A DNA stretch of 64,000 nt, taken from Dermatophagoides farinae (Eukaryota > Arthropoda > Arachnida > Sarcoptiformes > Pyroglyphidae). The notes beneath the pieces are model-generated. The model was not told the origin of the DNA, searched no databases, and saw nothing but the letters and a program-made list of their open reading frames with translations. Position numbers and translations under genes: made by a program. Position 1 is the stretch's first letter, and every line of letters begins with the position of its first letter. The DNA is taken from the NCBI RefSeq assembly GCF_024713945.1, contig NC_134684.1:1841001-1905000 (forward strand), written 5' to 3'. Below are positions 12,822 through 26,100 of this stretch, in pieces.

Positions 12822-13126
12822 TTGATTTAATTTAATTGTTGACAAATAAATTTAATAATAAAAACAACTATATTTAGTTTAGTTAATGAGATTTTATTGG
12901 GCCGAAACAGTAATCAAACGAATGGATTCATATATTCTGAGTAGATTATCTCCATGCATTTCTTTATGATTCGACTAGATTAGAGCTTTAGAGCTTGACA
13001 CACACACACACACGCACACAACATTCATCTTACAAATTGATATCTGGGAGATATAGATAAATAAATAGAAATCAATACGATCGAAGAACGGATAGAAAGA
13101 ACAAACTATTGATCAATGATGAATAA
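12822..13126. other. Convergent 3' UTR region, RING gene and troponin I
   Basis: No coding sequence. It holds the RING-gene polyadenylation signal AATAAA (12845-12850). On the other strand a TTTATT at 12893-12898 is a candidate AATAAA for troponin I. A (CA)n run lies near 13000-13020. Confidence 0.6.
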
Positions 13127-14028
13127 TCATTGAGCTTTAGCCACATCTTTCTGCACCGATGCTGCCCATTCCGGTTTGTTGTCTTTTTTAGGCAACTTTT
13201 CATCCAATTCAATTTCCTTTTTGACCTGTTTAAGGCCACCACGCATATCCATTTTAGCCAATTTGTACGTCCATTGACGCATTTTTTCCAATTGTGTTTG
13301 GTATTTGGACACCTTTTTCAACGGTGGAATTATGCTATATGTGATTGATTGATTGATTGATTGAATGAATTAATTAAATTGTAAATATTGATTGATTGAT
13401 TTTGAAACTTACAATTTGCCTCGCATGTCATTCACTCGTGATTGTAAATCTTGAATCTCATATTCTTTGAGACAAACAACCAATTCGAGATCCCATTTCT
13501 CTTCATTGAGTTTGTAGATTCGATTGTGATATTCTTTGCAGGCGGCAATCAATGCAGCTAACCAATATGAAAGAAATGAATAATAATTAATAATTTAAAT
13601 GTCATTTCATATGTCTAAGTTTATACCTTCATTACAATCATGAGTGGGCTTCGGTTTTCCAGTTCGTTCGCTTATGGCTTTTTGTCGTTCACGTTCACGA
13701 ATTTCCTGTTGCCGTTTTACTTCTTCGGCTGCTTTTCGTCGCAATAGATTCTTTTTTTTTTTTTTGAGAGATAATAATGAACAATGATAATCGAATTTTT
13801 TTTTCCCTATTAATTCATCACTTACCCTGAGAGCCTTTTTACGTTCTGGTGTCATAAAGCCCTTCTTCTTTGTGCTTTTCATTTGAGCTTCGAGACGAGC
13901 TCGAATCTCCAATTTTTTACGTTCCTTTTCATCGAATTTGGCTTTAGCATCACCCTATATATTTTGATAAATAAATGGATCAATGGAACGATGGGATCAT
14001 TGCAAAAAAAAATAAAAAATATTACCAT
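13127..14028 (-). CDS. wupA: Troponin I, arthropod type
   Basis: Exons complement(join(13127..13334, 13413..13557, 13627..13750, 13826..13954, 14026..14028)); 202 residues (fly isoforms about 200-210). Troponin I is the inhibitory subunit of the thin-filament troponin complex in muscle. The arthropod signature [14 protein letters not shown] (about 30-44) is followed by [20 protein letters not shown]. The coiled-coil TnT-binding region comes next, and then [19 protein letters not shown], the inhibitory/actin-binding segment. The tail is Lys-rich. The first coding exon supplies only the ATG, spliced to GGT GAT GCT; the alternative is an unseen upstream start. I see one copy of each exon, so the mutually exclusive exon sets known in insects are not evident here. 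Intron 3 ends in an unusually long T tract. Confidence 0.92.
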
Positions 14029-16421
14029 TGTGGACCAGATCTATTGATACGACTATGGTTGATGGTGAATAGCGACCAAGTGGATAGGATAGCAACAAAG
14101 ATGAGTGAAGAAATATTCTCTGCTTACCCGAACAAGTGAGGTCGAAAATATAGTTAAAAGCTTGCAAACGAATAAACCAACCAACCAATGCCGAATAAAG
14201 TGTTCAAAAATGAAGAATGTATTTTTCAAATCAACACCCAAAAAAAAAAAAAAAAATTCTTAGTTTAAACTGGCAACAAGAAAATCAAAGAGAATATTTT
14301 GTTCATCGTTGAACATACATCCTTGACGCACGAATGGCTTCCCATTTTTTTTTTCATCTCATTCCATTTTCAATTCTTACCGATGAGATCGAAATATCGT
14401 AACAGCAGTAGTGGTAACAACAACAGTATTATAGTAATTATTATATTAGACAAACATTTGGGGCATACATACATCTAACAACATTTTTCGAAAAACATCA
14501 AAGACAAATTTAGAAATTTTTTCAAGCCAAAAAAAAAATTATTATTATTTTTTTTTGTACAACTAAATTTATAAAACACATAGAAAAACAAATCTGTTTT
14601 TTTTACGGTAGAATATACACACAATATTTGCTTCTAACTTCAGTTGTATTCAATTTTTCGTTTTTGTAGGCAGAATTTTTTTTTTTTTATCATCCATGAC
14701 GATAATAGAATATATGATAACCATACAAACGATTTGAATCATTCAGAGGATGGCCATACCGTCATATCGATTGTAGACATGAATGGTTTGTATGTAAATC
14801 GAATCGACCATGAAAGCCTTTGGTAATCATCTACTGTCATATGAATCGATCTTTAAAAAAAACAAATCCTTTTTTTTTTGTTAAACACAATAGATAATTC
14901 TGTCAGCAAGGCAGTTATAACAAGACAACAATAGTTATACATTGCATATACTGCAATTAATTAATCAATTAGGCTCAATTAAAAAGTACAAAATAGATAG
15001 TCATCACAAACAGATATAATCGACAGACTCCCATTGTGCTCGATTCTTTTTTACTCGAATAATAGTCATTAAATTATTTTGGTTTTTATCTTCATTAACC
15101 GAACGGACAATACGTTTCGGTATTCATATATTGGAGCACATATTATGATGATGATGATGATGATTGCCATCATAAGCAAGCAATATGGTCGGACGTCATC
15201 ATCATCATGATCGTTGCAATCGTACTGGAAAATTACAACCTCACACACACACACATTGGCAGCCTCGATTCCAGATTGATTTGATGTTTTATAATTTTAC
15301 ATCAACATTTAGGTTATTGTTGGCTTTTCCTTATGGTTTGTTTGATTATTTTTAGCTACAAATTCATGGCATCGAGCCATTGTAAATTGTAGCTTCATTT
15401 CTATCGCTCTCTCTCTCTCTCTATTTTTTTCTTCAAGGTAACTTTTTTTTTATTTATTATACAGCAATTAACCATTTGTTTGTTCTAATATTGCTGCCAT
15501 CTGATGATTTTGATTTGATCATTATTTTTGAGAAAACACCTCTCGAATCTACAATGATTTGAATAGGAATTTCCGGAAAATTAAATCCACCCATAAGATT
15601 GGAATAAATCCGATTAGGGCAATATGTAATATTAATTTTACTTATCACAATGAGATCTAGTCTCAATAAGTTGTCAAAAAAATTCCATAATCAAAAATTT
15701 TACCGGAAGAACCAGAAGAGAACGCATCACAGTGGTCATTTCAAATCATACAGTGGTCATTTAATGAATTAAATCGATTCTGAATGGCCTATTAAATCGA
15801 ATGAATTGATTAATGGCAAGCATGATTCCATTGCATTCGTTTGTTGAATTTTGTTTTGTTTCCAACATTTTATGTTGCTGCCATTGTGTGTGCCAAAATA
15901 TTTGATGCTGCATTTTTTTTTTTTTGGCTTGTTCGACAACAAACGAATGGTTGCCAGGATCGAATATTATTCCCTAATATCATCCACAGGAGAAACTAAG
16001 AATATGGCTGAATGCCTAAGAATGGAGCCAAGAAAAATTTGATTTGCCCTCATCAACCGCCATATCATCATAATCATTATTCGTTTGCGAGAGCTTCCTC
16101 TCATCATATTCATCATTGCATCACGAATTCAATCAAAACAATCCATTCATTAAACCATCAGTAATTTTTTTTTTGATGCTAATAGTTTGTGGCCATCGTC
16201 CATTTCTATTTTACATTATTCTTCAGATTATTCAACACCATTGAATAAGAGGTATGTATCATTCTCATTATTATACACATGATGATAAAGACAAAAACTT
16301 TAATTTAATTCTATATTGCATATGCCTGAAATTGCCAATTAGGTTCATTCAACAATTCAACAGCTAAAGTTATTTTATGTGTGTGTGTGTATTGCACTGC
16401 GTGTGTATCTGGACTTTTCTA
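14029..16421. other. Intergenic region between troponin I and NFI
   Basis: This should contain the troponin I promoter and 5' UTR exon(s) and the NFI 3' UTR. Seen directly: poly-T/A runs, CT repeats near 15410-15422, GAT repeats near 15147-15160, and an imperfect direct repeat around ACAGTGGTCATTT at 15730-15762. A possible decayed transposase fragment (15457-15660, minus) is listed separately. No complete gene was recognised. Confidence 0.5.
15457..15660 (-). pseudogene. Possible decayed PIF/Harbinger-like transposase fragment
   Basis: A minus-strand open frame without a usable ATG reads FPEIPIQIIVDSRGVFSKIM followed by IKSKSSDGSNI. The pattern Q-x-V/I-V-D-x-R-G-x-F followed about 15 residues later by S-x-D resembles the catalytic core around the second acidic residue of HARBI1/PIF-type DDE nucleases, where the family has DxxGxF...GSxHDS. 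Only about 65 codons remain, the glycine of the G-S-x-x-D motif is gone and a stop follows. No terminal repeats or flanking nuclease parts were found. This may be chance or an orphan exon. Confidence 0.25.
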
Positions 16422-19400
16422 TTACTCAGTTCCGGTTGTATCATCATGAATCTCTTCTTTCACTTTAATTTGGTTAGCATGCTGCTGCTGTTGTTGTTGT
16501 TGTTGATGAGGGTGATGAATATTGTCCATGGAACATTCAGATTGGCTAGAATGACCTTGAATGGCCGATTCATTATGACTATCGTTTGTACTATCCATAT
16601 TAGTATTTATTGCCATTTGTACATGATGGCCATATGAATGGATATGTGATGATTGTTCCAAGATCGATGTTGTTTCCGGCCCGACAACAGAATTAGTGAC
16701 TGGTGATCCAACATCACTGGCTGTTGATGTAGTTCCATCACCACTAGTTCCATGATTTGTTTGGCCTACCATTTCGACGTAACCTATATTGGTATATAAA
16801 AGGCAATGAATATTTGACAAATCTGTGATTTTCATAACATACCTGATTGGCCATGATGATATTGACTGTAATGATGCTGGTATTCATATTGTTCACCACC
16901 ACCGAAAGTTGTCGTTGTGGCCGTTAACAATTGTTCATCAATTGGTGGATGGGACCGATCATGCACATTGACTAACATGGGACACATAGAAGATTCTTTT
17001 TTGACCATTGCTTCTGAATTGGTGTCATTATCACCCGAACAATGCCATCCGCTCTCATTAGTAGCTGACATCCAACCGCTTTCAGTTTCCGCTTCCGATG
17101 TTCTCATGGCAGACTGATGATGCGAATGACTGAGTAGGCTTACGTTAGCGTCTATCATGAGCGAATGACGCTGTAATAGCTGGGCAGTAGCGTTCGCTGG
17201 TTGTGAATGTTGCATAAAAGCTAGATTGCATTGGTCATTGTTGAGAAGACGCTGTCGTTTATTGACTTGTGGTGAAATTGCCGAAGTTGATCGCCGTAAG
17301 CTGTTTGATTGTTGTTGACTAGAAACATTCGAATTCGTCACTGCCGTTGTGGTGGCCACGGTCGATGTTGTAGCCGCTGCAGCTGCCAATAATGTATAAA
17401 AGGATTCCTGATCGCTAGCCGTCGTTCCAATTACGGTAGCATTAGACGATTCATCGCCCATAAGCGATTCTGGCTGCTGCTGCTCATGGTGATGTTGATA
17501 ATACTCATCCGGGTATTCTTCAAGCTTTATCACCACCGTTTGTGATTGTTGCTGTTGATTGCTGTTATTGGTGGTTGTTTCCGGTTGATGTTGACCACCT
17601 GCACTATATTGATTGCCATAGATGAGATTATTGAAATGATGATGATGATGATGGTGAGCATTAATCGGAGATGGTGCTTGCTGTCCGTGGAATGGCTGAC
17701 CGATTGAAGCGGCTACTACACCCATTTGTGTATTGGGAGATTGACAATCACTTCCGTTGCCTCCTAAACCGGTAGCATTATCCACAGTGCCTGTAGGTGT
17801 ATGACTCAGGGTGTAATTAAGCGGATGAGGAGATGGCGATGATGTGGATGAATTGAGTTGTTGTTGTTGTGTTGACAAGTAAGCCATCGCTTCTTCCATG
17901 TTAACATCATGAACCAGTGGGCCCAGTTGTGACTGCTGTTGTTGTTCTTCTTCCTGATGCTGTGGATAGGTCACCAATTGACCAGTTTGCATTATTGACG
18001 CTAATGGATTGAGTGGACAATTATAGACATTGATGAATAAAAGAATTACGAACCTCGAGACAATCGGAACAATTCTTCCGAAGTGAACACAACAGTACAT
18101 GAATTCATAGCCAACGATGTGGTTGTTGTCTGAGTTTGTGAATCATGGTGATGGTGTGTAGGATCGTCATTACCAGTAACATTTGCAGATGCGTTGGTAT
18201 CCGAACTTGATCCTTGTATTTCGATATTTGCTGGCGGAGGGATACCACGCAAATGTTCTACATATTCAAAGGATAGTAGATTTTTTTTCATTGAATGAAA
18301 TAGTGGAAATCAAATGAATGAACATTAAATCATTGCCTACCATGCGAGAAGATGAGATTGGCTAGATAAAGATCCAATTCACGAACAGAAACATTGATAT
18401 GGTATGGGTTGACACATAGATTAGGATAATGGCAATCTGCCGATTTTTCCAATCGCTCACCATCCGTCGATTCGAGCGGTATTGCTTTGAACAGAATAAC
18501 CATGACCAAATCCAAACGCCATACTTTATCTGCTTGTCTTAGGCAATCAATACGGCGCATTTTACCTTTCTGATCAGGATTCGACAACACACAGCTAATA
18601 CGTTTTCGTCCTGTAATGCCTAGGACAAAATCTTCACGTGATTCTTGAGTTATGTCTTTGCGCAATTTTCCCAATAATCGTGATGCCCATTTCTGTTTTA
18701 CTTCGAGACGTTCATTCTGAAATAATAAACACACATACACAAACATAACAATCATATGATCAGAATATCGTGTTAAATTGGCTATTTAATTTCATATACC
18801 TGAAGTTGTTCTTTACAGTGACGCTCTTCAGTCAAGCTCATACGTTTCTCATGTTTTTTGTAATGTTTCCGTTTTGCCGCTTGTAGATTGAACCATGTAT
18901 AAGAGAAACATTTAACGAATGGCAACAGTGCTTCAATGAATGGGTGGAATTCATCCTGCCACACACACACAAGAAATAAAGAATGTATGAGACAAAAAAA
19001 GCGGACAAAAATAGAAAAGGCTAACACAAGATATAGCTAATGACATATGATCGTTTATGCTGTTGATGGTTTTGGTCATACAAAGAAACCGGGCGCCATT
19101 CATAAATTTGACTATTTATAGCATTCGCATTAACGATCTATAATGTCATCATACATCAACTTGATAAAACTTGTCACACTACCATCAACATTGGATTGTT
19201 GATCAACTGCCGCGACACTTGTGGCGCCCTTCTATTTCCGACAACGGAATTACATTGCTTTACAGCATTTCAATAACAATAACTGCAGCAATGACCGGAA
19301 CCCTAACTCACCAATGGAATACAATTCATCGGATCTGCATTGGCCACACTACCGCTGGATCCTATATTGGTACTCACTGCAGTGGATAATGATGATGATG

Positions 19401-20973
19401 ATGATGATGATGATTGATGTTGGGTATGATTGGATCGGACAATGAAAGTAGGCGGAGTCGCACAGGATTGTTGTTGTTGTTGTTGTTGATGATGATTTGG
19501 CTGCCTTTGTGACTGCCCAATGGTCATCGTGTGGACAACCGTTGCAGAATGGCTGCTTGTAACAGGAGTATTCAATGAAGAATTTCTATGTAGCCTACCG
19601 TTGGTTGGAGATGTTGATGATGAAGATGCTGAAGAGACGTCCCTCACTTCTCTGGATCTGTCCTTGGGAGAATCCGTTGTTTGCTTGTTGCCAGTTACTG
19701 ATTTTGCAACCGTTCTAATTGATTCGGAGCGATTACCGATTGAATTTTCGGTCTCTCCAGTTGTTGATGTTTGCGATGTACAGTCTAGAATGACCGGACT
19801 GGCCATCGATTGGGATTGTTGTTGATAAGGTTGTCGTTGTTGTTGTTGTCGTGCTGCTGCTGCCGCGATCGTCGAAGATGGATAATATTGCTGGCTCGAC
19901 GCCGAAACCGAAATCAAACGATGACAAGTGGAAGAGGATGATGATAATGATGGCCGTGGTGGTGGTGGTGGTGGCGGTGATGATAATGATGTAGATGATG
20001 AAGCTATTGCAGAATAGCAACGACGACGTCTTGAAAAACTATGATCATCATATACATGGTTATTATGGTTATTCACAACCTCAGGTTGTTCGCTATGACC
20101 TGAATTCTGTGGTTGTTGTTGATGTTGTTGATTATGATGAAGATTCTGGTGGCTACTACCACCATTCACAACGGCAGTAGCAATCGAGCCTGGTGATGTA
20201 GATGATGATGCAGGCGACCAACATGATGGAGAACTAAACGCCGTCGTGCTGGAATCTGTATGTTGTTCATCTTCATCATCAACATTAGCATCATGGCCAT
20301 AGCTACTAATCTGACTGTCACCATTGGGCGTCAGTCGAATGCTACGTTCTTTGATGCTTGTTATGTTGGTATTCATCTTTGAAACATAAGAATTGGATGT
20401 TTCGCTGGCTCCATTTTCTTTACGAACCATAGCTGTACATGAAGATGTTAAAGCTAGTAAAGATAGGCATTCCTCTTTTCTTGCTTCTGTCGTTGATGAT
20501 TGTGGTGATGATGCCACTAGACGATTCTTGTGCCTGTAGCTATCATTCATAAATGCAGTAGTACAATATTCATGTGATGAACTAATCACGCTATTCTCGT
20601 TCGTTGTTTTTTTGCTCGAAGATTTATGCATAACTGATTGCCGTACGTCACTACCATTGTATCGTCTATCCCATGCATGCTGGAGCATCTGCACATTGAC
20701 ATTTTCGCCAAAAGATGGGTTTGATGTAGTTGATCCTTCTTTTCCGTAAGCCATCATCATATCCATCATAGCCGTCGATCGTTGTTGGTCACAATGTACA
20801 GATGATGACAAAGGATGAACAGTAATTAATGAACCGTAAGTAGCATTAATGGTTGTCTGCTGCTGTTGTTGAGTTTGATGTTCAAATTCATTGATGTTAA
20901 TAGATTGTCCCGTGTTGTTAGTATCAATATCATACGCACAATAATTAACATGAAAAGAAGAACTACTGGCCAT
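16422..20973 (-). CDS. NfI: Nuclear factor I (CCAAT-box-binding / CTF family)
   Basis: Exons complement(join(16422..16783, 16843..18000, 18054..18257, 18341..18716, 18800..18955, 19312..20973)); 1305 residues, phases consistent. NFI dimers bind the palindrome TTGGC(N5)GCCAA and regulate transcription and development. The DNA-binding domain (about 555-730) is unmistakable: [50 protein letters not shown], then [40 protein letters not shown] and [11 protein letters not shown]. Exon B begins exactly at DEFHPF, as in vertebrate NFI genes. Odd: 554 residues precede it, rich in Ser, Thr, Gln, His and Asn, while vertebrate NFIs have about ten. A short form starting at MNCIPL in the same exon is the alternative. 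The C-terminal half is also Gln/His/Ser-rich with poly-Q. The frame continues upstream to a GTG at 21006, so 20973 is the first ATG; upstream exons are possible. Confidence 0.93.
19112..19121 (+). promoter_or_regulatory. MEF2-type word in the NFI intron
   Basis: CTATTTATAG fits the MEF2 consensus YTAWWWWTAR exactly. It lies in the 356-base intron between the N-terminal extension exon and the first DNA-binding-domain exon of NFI. A single ten-base match in AT-rich DNA may be chance. Confidence 0.2.
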
Positions 20974-23188
20974 TTGATGATGTGGCGATCGAAATTTTGC
21001 TGTCACTGTTAATGCGGAAATGTTGGATCAGTCATCGATTCGATAAATAGACTGTAACGATGGCTATTGACCTAACTACAGGCTATTGTCGATTGAGATT
21101 CATTCATAAGAATTATTGCCGACATCAAACACACGTTTGGTAATTATGTAAAATTATGTAAAAACTAACTTTTTGTTTCCAAACACACGAAAACACACGA
21201 GCAAATATTTAGGAAATGAACTGATGGGTTCTTTTGACGTTAGCATTCATTTCATACGGACGCAAAAATTAAATACAAACAAGCACTGTTGTTGTTATAG
21301 CGATTTCGATCGATCATCAAATGGATGGATGGATGGATGGATTCACATATCTATTGATGGTCATGCATAAACGATAAATCGATAAACATCGTTACTATTG
21401 ATGTGTGAATGGTAGCTCTACCAAATACCAACCTCGGATCTATCGATCCGATCAAAAACACGAACAAATTCAACACACACACACGCCTAAATAACTAGAT
21501 AGGACAACCATAAAGTGATAAAGTTTTTAAAGATAAAGTGAAAAGAGGCGAACAAGCCAAACCTTTTAGTAGGCTGCACCTGCAATTTTGTCGTAAATAA
21601 TGGCGCCCAGTAACTTTTCAGGTTGATTCCCGACACTAGGAATAATGATGACCTTTTGATCAATCGGGTGTGTTCATCAATTCCAATCAAAATGTATTAG
21701 AAACAAGGCGGAGTTTATTGGATTCATCATGATCGGTTTCGTATCCACGTTTGTGTTGAAACAAATGAATATGGATTGGAATTAATTACCAAGAAAATAA
21801 CTAAACAATAAAAAAGACACACACGCACACACACACACACAGCAGTTGGTCTGACGTAAAATAAATAAAATGAATCGATGAAAAACAATTGGTCGCATCA
21901 GCTTAATGATGGTTATATTATTTTTTTTTTGTTCGACTTTGCCATCATGGGCATCAATCCATAATCTGTGAGGAATGCCTGGTGTTGTGTGTTTGTGTGT
22001 GTTTGCTTATGTGGCTTATTATTGTTGCTATCAATATACTAATGGTCCTCATCATGATTTAAAAGACACGATCATTGATTAGTATCAGAACAATCATAAG
22101 TTTGATAATGACATTGACATAGTGCACGTAATGCAGCAATTCTAATAGCAATCAAGCTTGATCAATTGAAAGAGAAAAAGAGAAAATAGATTTGATAAAT
22201 CATTATTCTCACATGCTCGGCTCGATTTATATAATCAATAAGTTTGATCGTAAACAACCGATTGGATAAAAAAGAACTTTGATCGTTCATAAAGTCGCGA
22301 GAATGCCGTATAAGCCATCAATTCACATTAATCAAATACATAGCCATTGTTGTTGTTGTTGTTGTTGTTGTGATCACTGAATCCATTTGTTTGTGTTATT
22401 GCTTACAAAAAAAATTCAACAATTGATGACTAATTATATGAAAACATAAAAAAAACAAACAGCCCTTTTTTTAGTTTTCTAGTTCGATTATCCTTCTTTT
22501 GTCATAGTTCAATCGATTATGATTGACAGCCATACTGGTTTAGCAAGCAATAATTACATGTTTGATGCTATCATTGTTGCTACTTATATTGATAGTGATC
22601 ACCACTTCTATCTATCTCTATCTCTCTCTCTCTCTTTTTCTTATAATTTTGACATTGATAACTTGATTCAATCTCGATTGCTATTTTTTTTTCACTTACT
22701 CGACCGACGGATATCGAACCAGTATGATTGTAACCTTTAATAATGACCCAATATATTATGTCATGATGATTGTGTAAGAAGATGACGCGTGTTCACACAC
22801 AGCCATACACACACACACACGATACATTTTCTGCCGGAATCAAACAATTGATTGTCTTCTGTGTATATATTTTGTGCCTTTTGTGATTACAGGTTATACA
22901 AAATGACATTGGCCAACCAAACATCTGTCATCGTGTTTTATACCCATATTACACGTGTCACAGGTGAATGAGTTAGAACATATCAAATACAATAAAAAAA
23001 AACGATCGATTCGATCATGCCTTATCAATAAAGTCAGCCATTATGCACTACCAATCAAGCAAATATTATAGTCATCGGTTCGTAACGATTGTGTATTATA
23101 TGGGAATGATGATATTTAAAGATGTTTTAATGTCAACAACTCTTCAATTTAATAACAAGATTACAAAATAAAAAAACAAAAGATTTAA
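20974..23188. other. Upstream region of NFI
   Basis: No coding exon recognised. It should hold the NFI promoter and 5' UTR, and the 3' UTR of the next minus-strand gene to the right begins just below 23189. Visible simple sequence: a GGAT run near 21320-21341, (CA)n near 21826-21842, (TTG)n near 22347-22370, and CT runs near 22611-22636. The word TGGCGCCCAG occurs at about 21600. An ATTAACAG acceptor-like site just above 21006 could join an unseen upstream NFI exon. Confidence 0.5.
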
Positions 23189-26100
23189 TCATGATGGTTG
23201 TGTTATATTATAAGAGCCGCGATTGCGAACGATTAAGGCCATTCCGTGTTTGGATCGATTTAATGATGATTCTTGCAAATGGACCGTCTTTATCGTCGGC
23301 TCTTTGCTGTATTGATCAAACGATGGTCTATTGTAATTGTCATTGGAATCGGTGGCCTCAGTGATTTTTATGTTAACAGTCTGCGGACGAAATTCTAATG
23401 TTTCTGATGATGGTGATGATGAGGATGAATACGAATCAGCTTTATCTGTTGACCTGAACAATGGCATAAGAATCGAGAATGAAGATAGAATGTAAGTCAT
23501 GATCGATTTGTTCTGTCCAAGACGAAAACGGAATAAAATATGACAATGAAGTCCGAAAGAGCGAAGCGTTCGGGCATCGATAAGTATGAAATGAAAAAGG
23601 TAAGCCATGTACTTACTTGTTCCTAAAAAGTAATACATATGCTAGACTGGCGAATGCCGCTACGATGACCAATGAGAGTATGACGATAGCGACGATCCAT
23701 CCAACATTTGAACCGAATTCATTCTCACATCTTTCTCCATAATGTTCGCTATCACATCGGCATTTATAACCATCATCGCCAACTGGTACACATTCACCAC
23801 CTGAAGCACATGTATCCGGTTGACAAACATTGACACAAGGTTCCTGTTCTGAATCACGTCGATATCCCGGTTGACATCCACATAATCGACTTTTTTCCCA
23901 TTTACTTTTATCATCTTTTCTTCGAACTGGATCCATTTCGAAACATTGTTGATTATCGCCTGTACAGTTACCGCATAATTCACGGCTCAAGCAACGTTCA
24001 TTCTTACTGGTGATCAATTCATTAATTGTCTTAAATATGTACGATTTTTCAACTACAAAATAGTCTTGATTACATTTACAGGAAAAGTACCCATTCCATT
24101 TAGTATTATTCAGACAATCGGACATTCCTTGACAGACATCTACTTGACTACATGGCTACATTAATTAAATAACAAGAACGAAAGTTAATGATCGGATGAA
24201 TTTCCTGAATAATGATTAACTTACATCAAATGACATTGGTTGAGTTTCAAATGCCATTTGTAAGTATGGAACGAGACACCATTCACCGTGTTTGAAATAT
24301 TTGATCTCTTTGTCTGCATTACGATCACGAATATAGACTATCACCTGATATTGATCATGATTGTCTGGAACGTCGGTTTCTACAGGATCCATACCTACCA
24401 AATCCAAATGATATTTTTCTTCAACAACTTTAAAATTTTCCATCATAATCCGCATATGATCACGTAAAACTTGTTGTCTTATCAAGGCATTCCATTTTTG
24501 TTGATTATCACGATTACGTTCTTCATTCATTTTCAATGAACGAATCTGTGCTTGAGCCCAATTGATTGGATCAATGTAATCCAGCCTGTATGAACAATAA
24601 TTGATTGTGACAACGATTTTTGCCAATTTTTGTAAACATACCTGTTTTTTTTGTTGATAGATGTTTCTCGTATCGCTGAATAATTGAAAGAATTTCCTAG
24701 CAATTTATTGAAACTGGCAATACGAGATTCGAATTCACTCTGCAATTGAACCGTCCATGTATGTTTCATATGATAAGCGGTGGCATCAACTACTTGTTCA
24801 CAGACATCGCCATCACGACTACTTCGACGAAACAAACCCGGTATACAATCACAATATTCCGTTGACATTTTTTCATGATTGTTTGAGCTATGTAGATATT
24901 TCCATAATTTACTCGGATTACAACGACCACCAATTGCTGAACAAATTTGTTCATAATACGGCAGCTCACAAACTGGATAACATTTGCCATCGATCAACGA
25001 ACTATCTTTTTTCGATTGAGTCTTGTCAGAAAACATATATCCTTGTGGACATAAGCATTCAAAATTATCTGGACGTTCTGAATCGAGTATACACAATGCT
25101 CCATATCGGCGACATGTTTGATCTCCTTTTTCATTTTCATCGCAAGCGGTTTTGACCAATGTACATGAACCATCGTTAGATTGTTGCCACCAATCGGTTA
25201 GATCTTTGTGCGTACAATCGCAGAACGTACGATTAGTCAATGAATCGATACGCAGCTTATTTAGTGGACAAGCCATCTTAAGGTCTAAAGAACACAAGGT
25301 CAACATAAAGAAATAGTTGGAAATGCAAATTATTGTCTACTCGCCTTTGATGATGCATTCCATCTGGCCATCCGATGATCGCTTTGGTTCGAATCCTTTC
25401 CTACATTGACATTGGCCATCATTGCAAAGCTGATTAGCGCCAGTACATTTTTCACATAACTTAGGAACATTATTCCGCAATTTGCACCCAGTATACGTAA
25501 TATTGGTTATTGGATCGATCTTGTCTTCTGTCTCATAATATTCTTTGTTACATTCACAACGAAAGAATGGCTCTTTGTCTATAGATGTACATTTTTGTTG
25601 ACAAGGATTCATCGAAGGAAATAGACATAAATCCGGTTTACATTTAATTCCATCAAATTTAAAACCTTGAGGGCATTTACATAATAAATTTGAGCCTTGT
25701 TTCATACATTTCATTTGGTGATCAGGACAAGCATCTGAACTACATTCGTCGTTGTTACTGACCACACATTGATTCTCTGGGTCCTTTGGATCTGGTTCAT
25801 AACCAATTTTACAATTACAGTCACATTTTCTAGTTTTGTCATTATCACGACATTGGCGTCGGTCTAATTGGCCAGGCATATCAAGCAGACATGGTTGAAC
25901 TGGGCGACATTTCCTTTCATCCATCTTAAACCAAAGCGATTCATTTTTGCATGTGCATAAAAATTCAAAATTTTGAAATCGACCTTCATAACATTCGGCG
26001 TCATCATTTTTACAATATTGATCGCCAGTTATATTATGAGATTCGCTTTTTATTTTTATATGTCGATACAAACAATAATTCTTTTCTTTGCAATTACGCC

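Noticed and set aside
20974-21006. Extra 11 codons at the N-terminus of NFI (GTG start)
   Set aside because: The codon at 21006 is GTG, not an accepted eukaryotic start here; the first ATG is at 20973. The stretch could still be translated if an upstream exon joins at about 21005.
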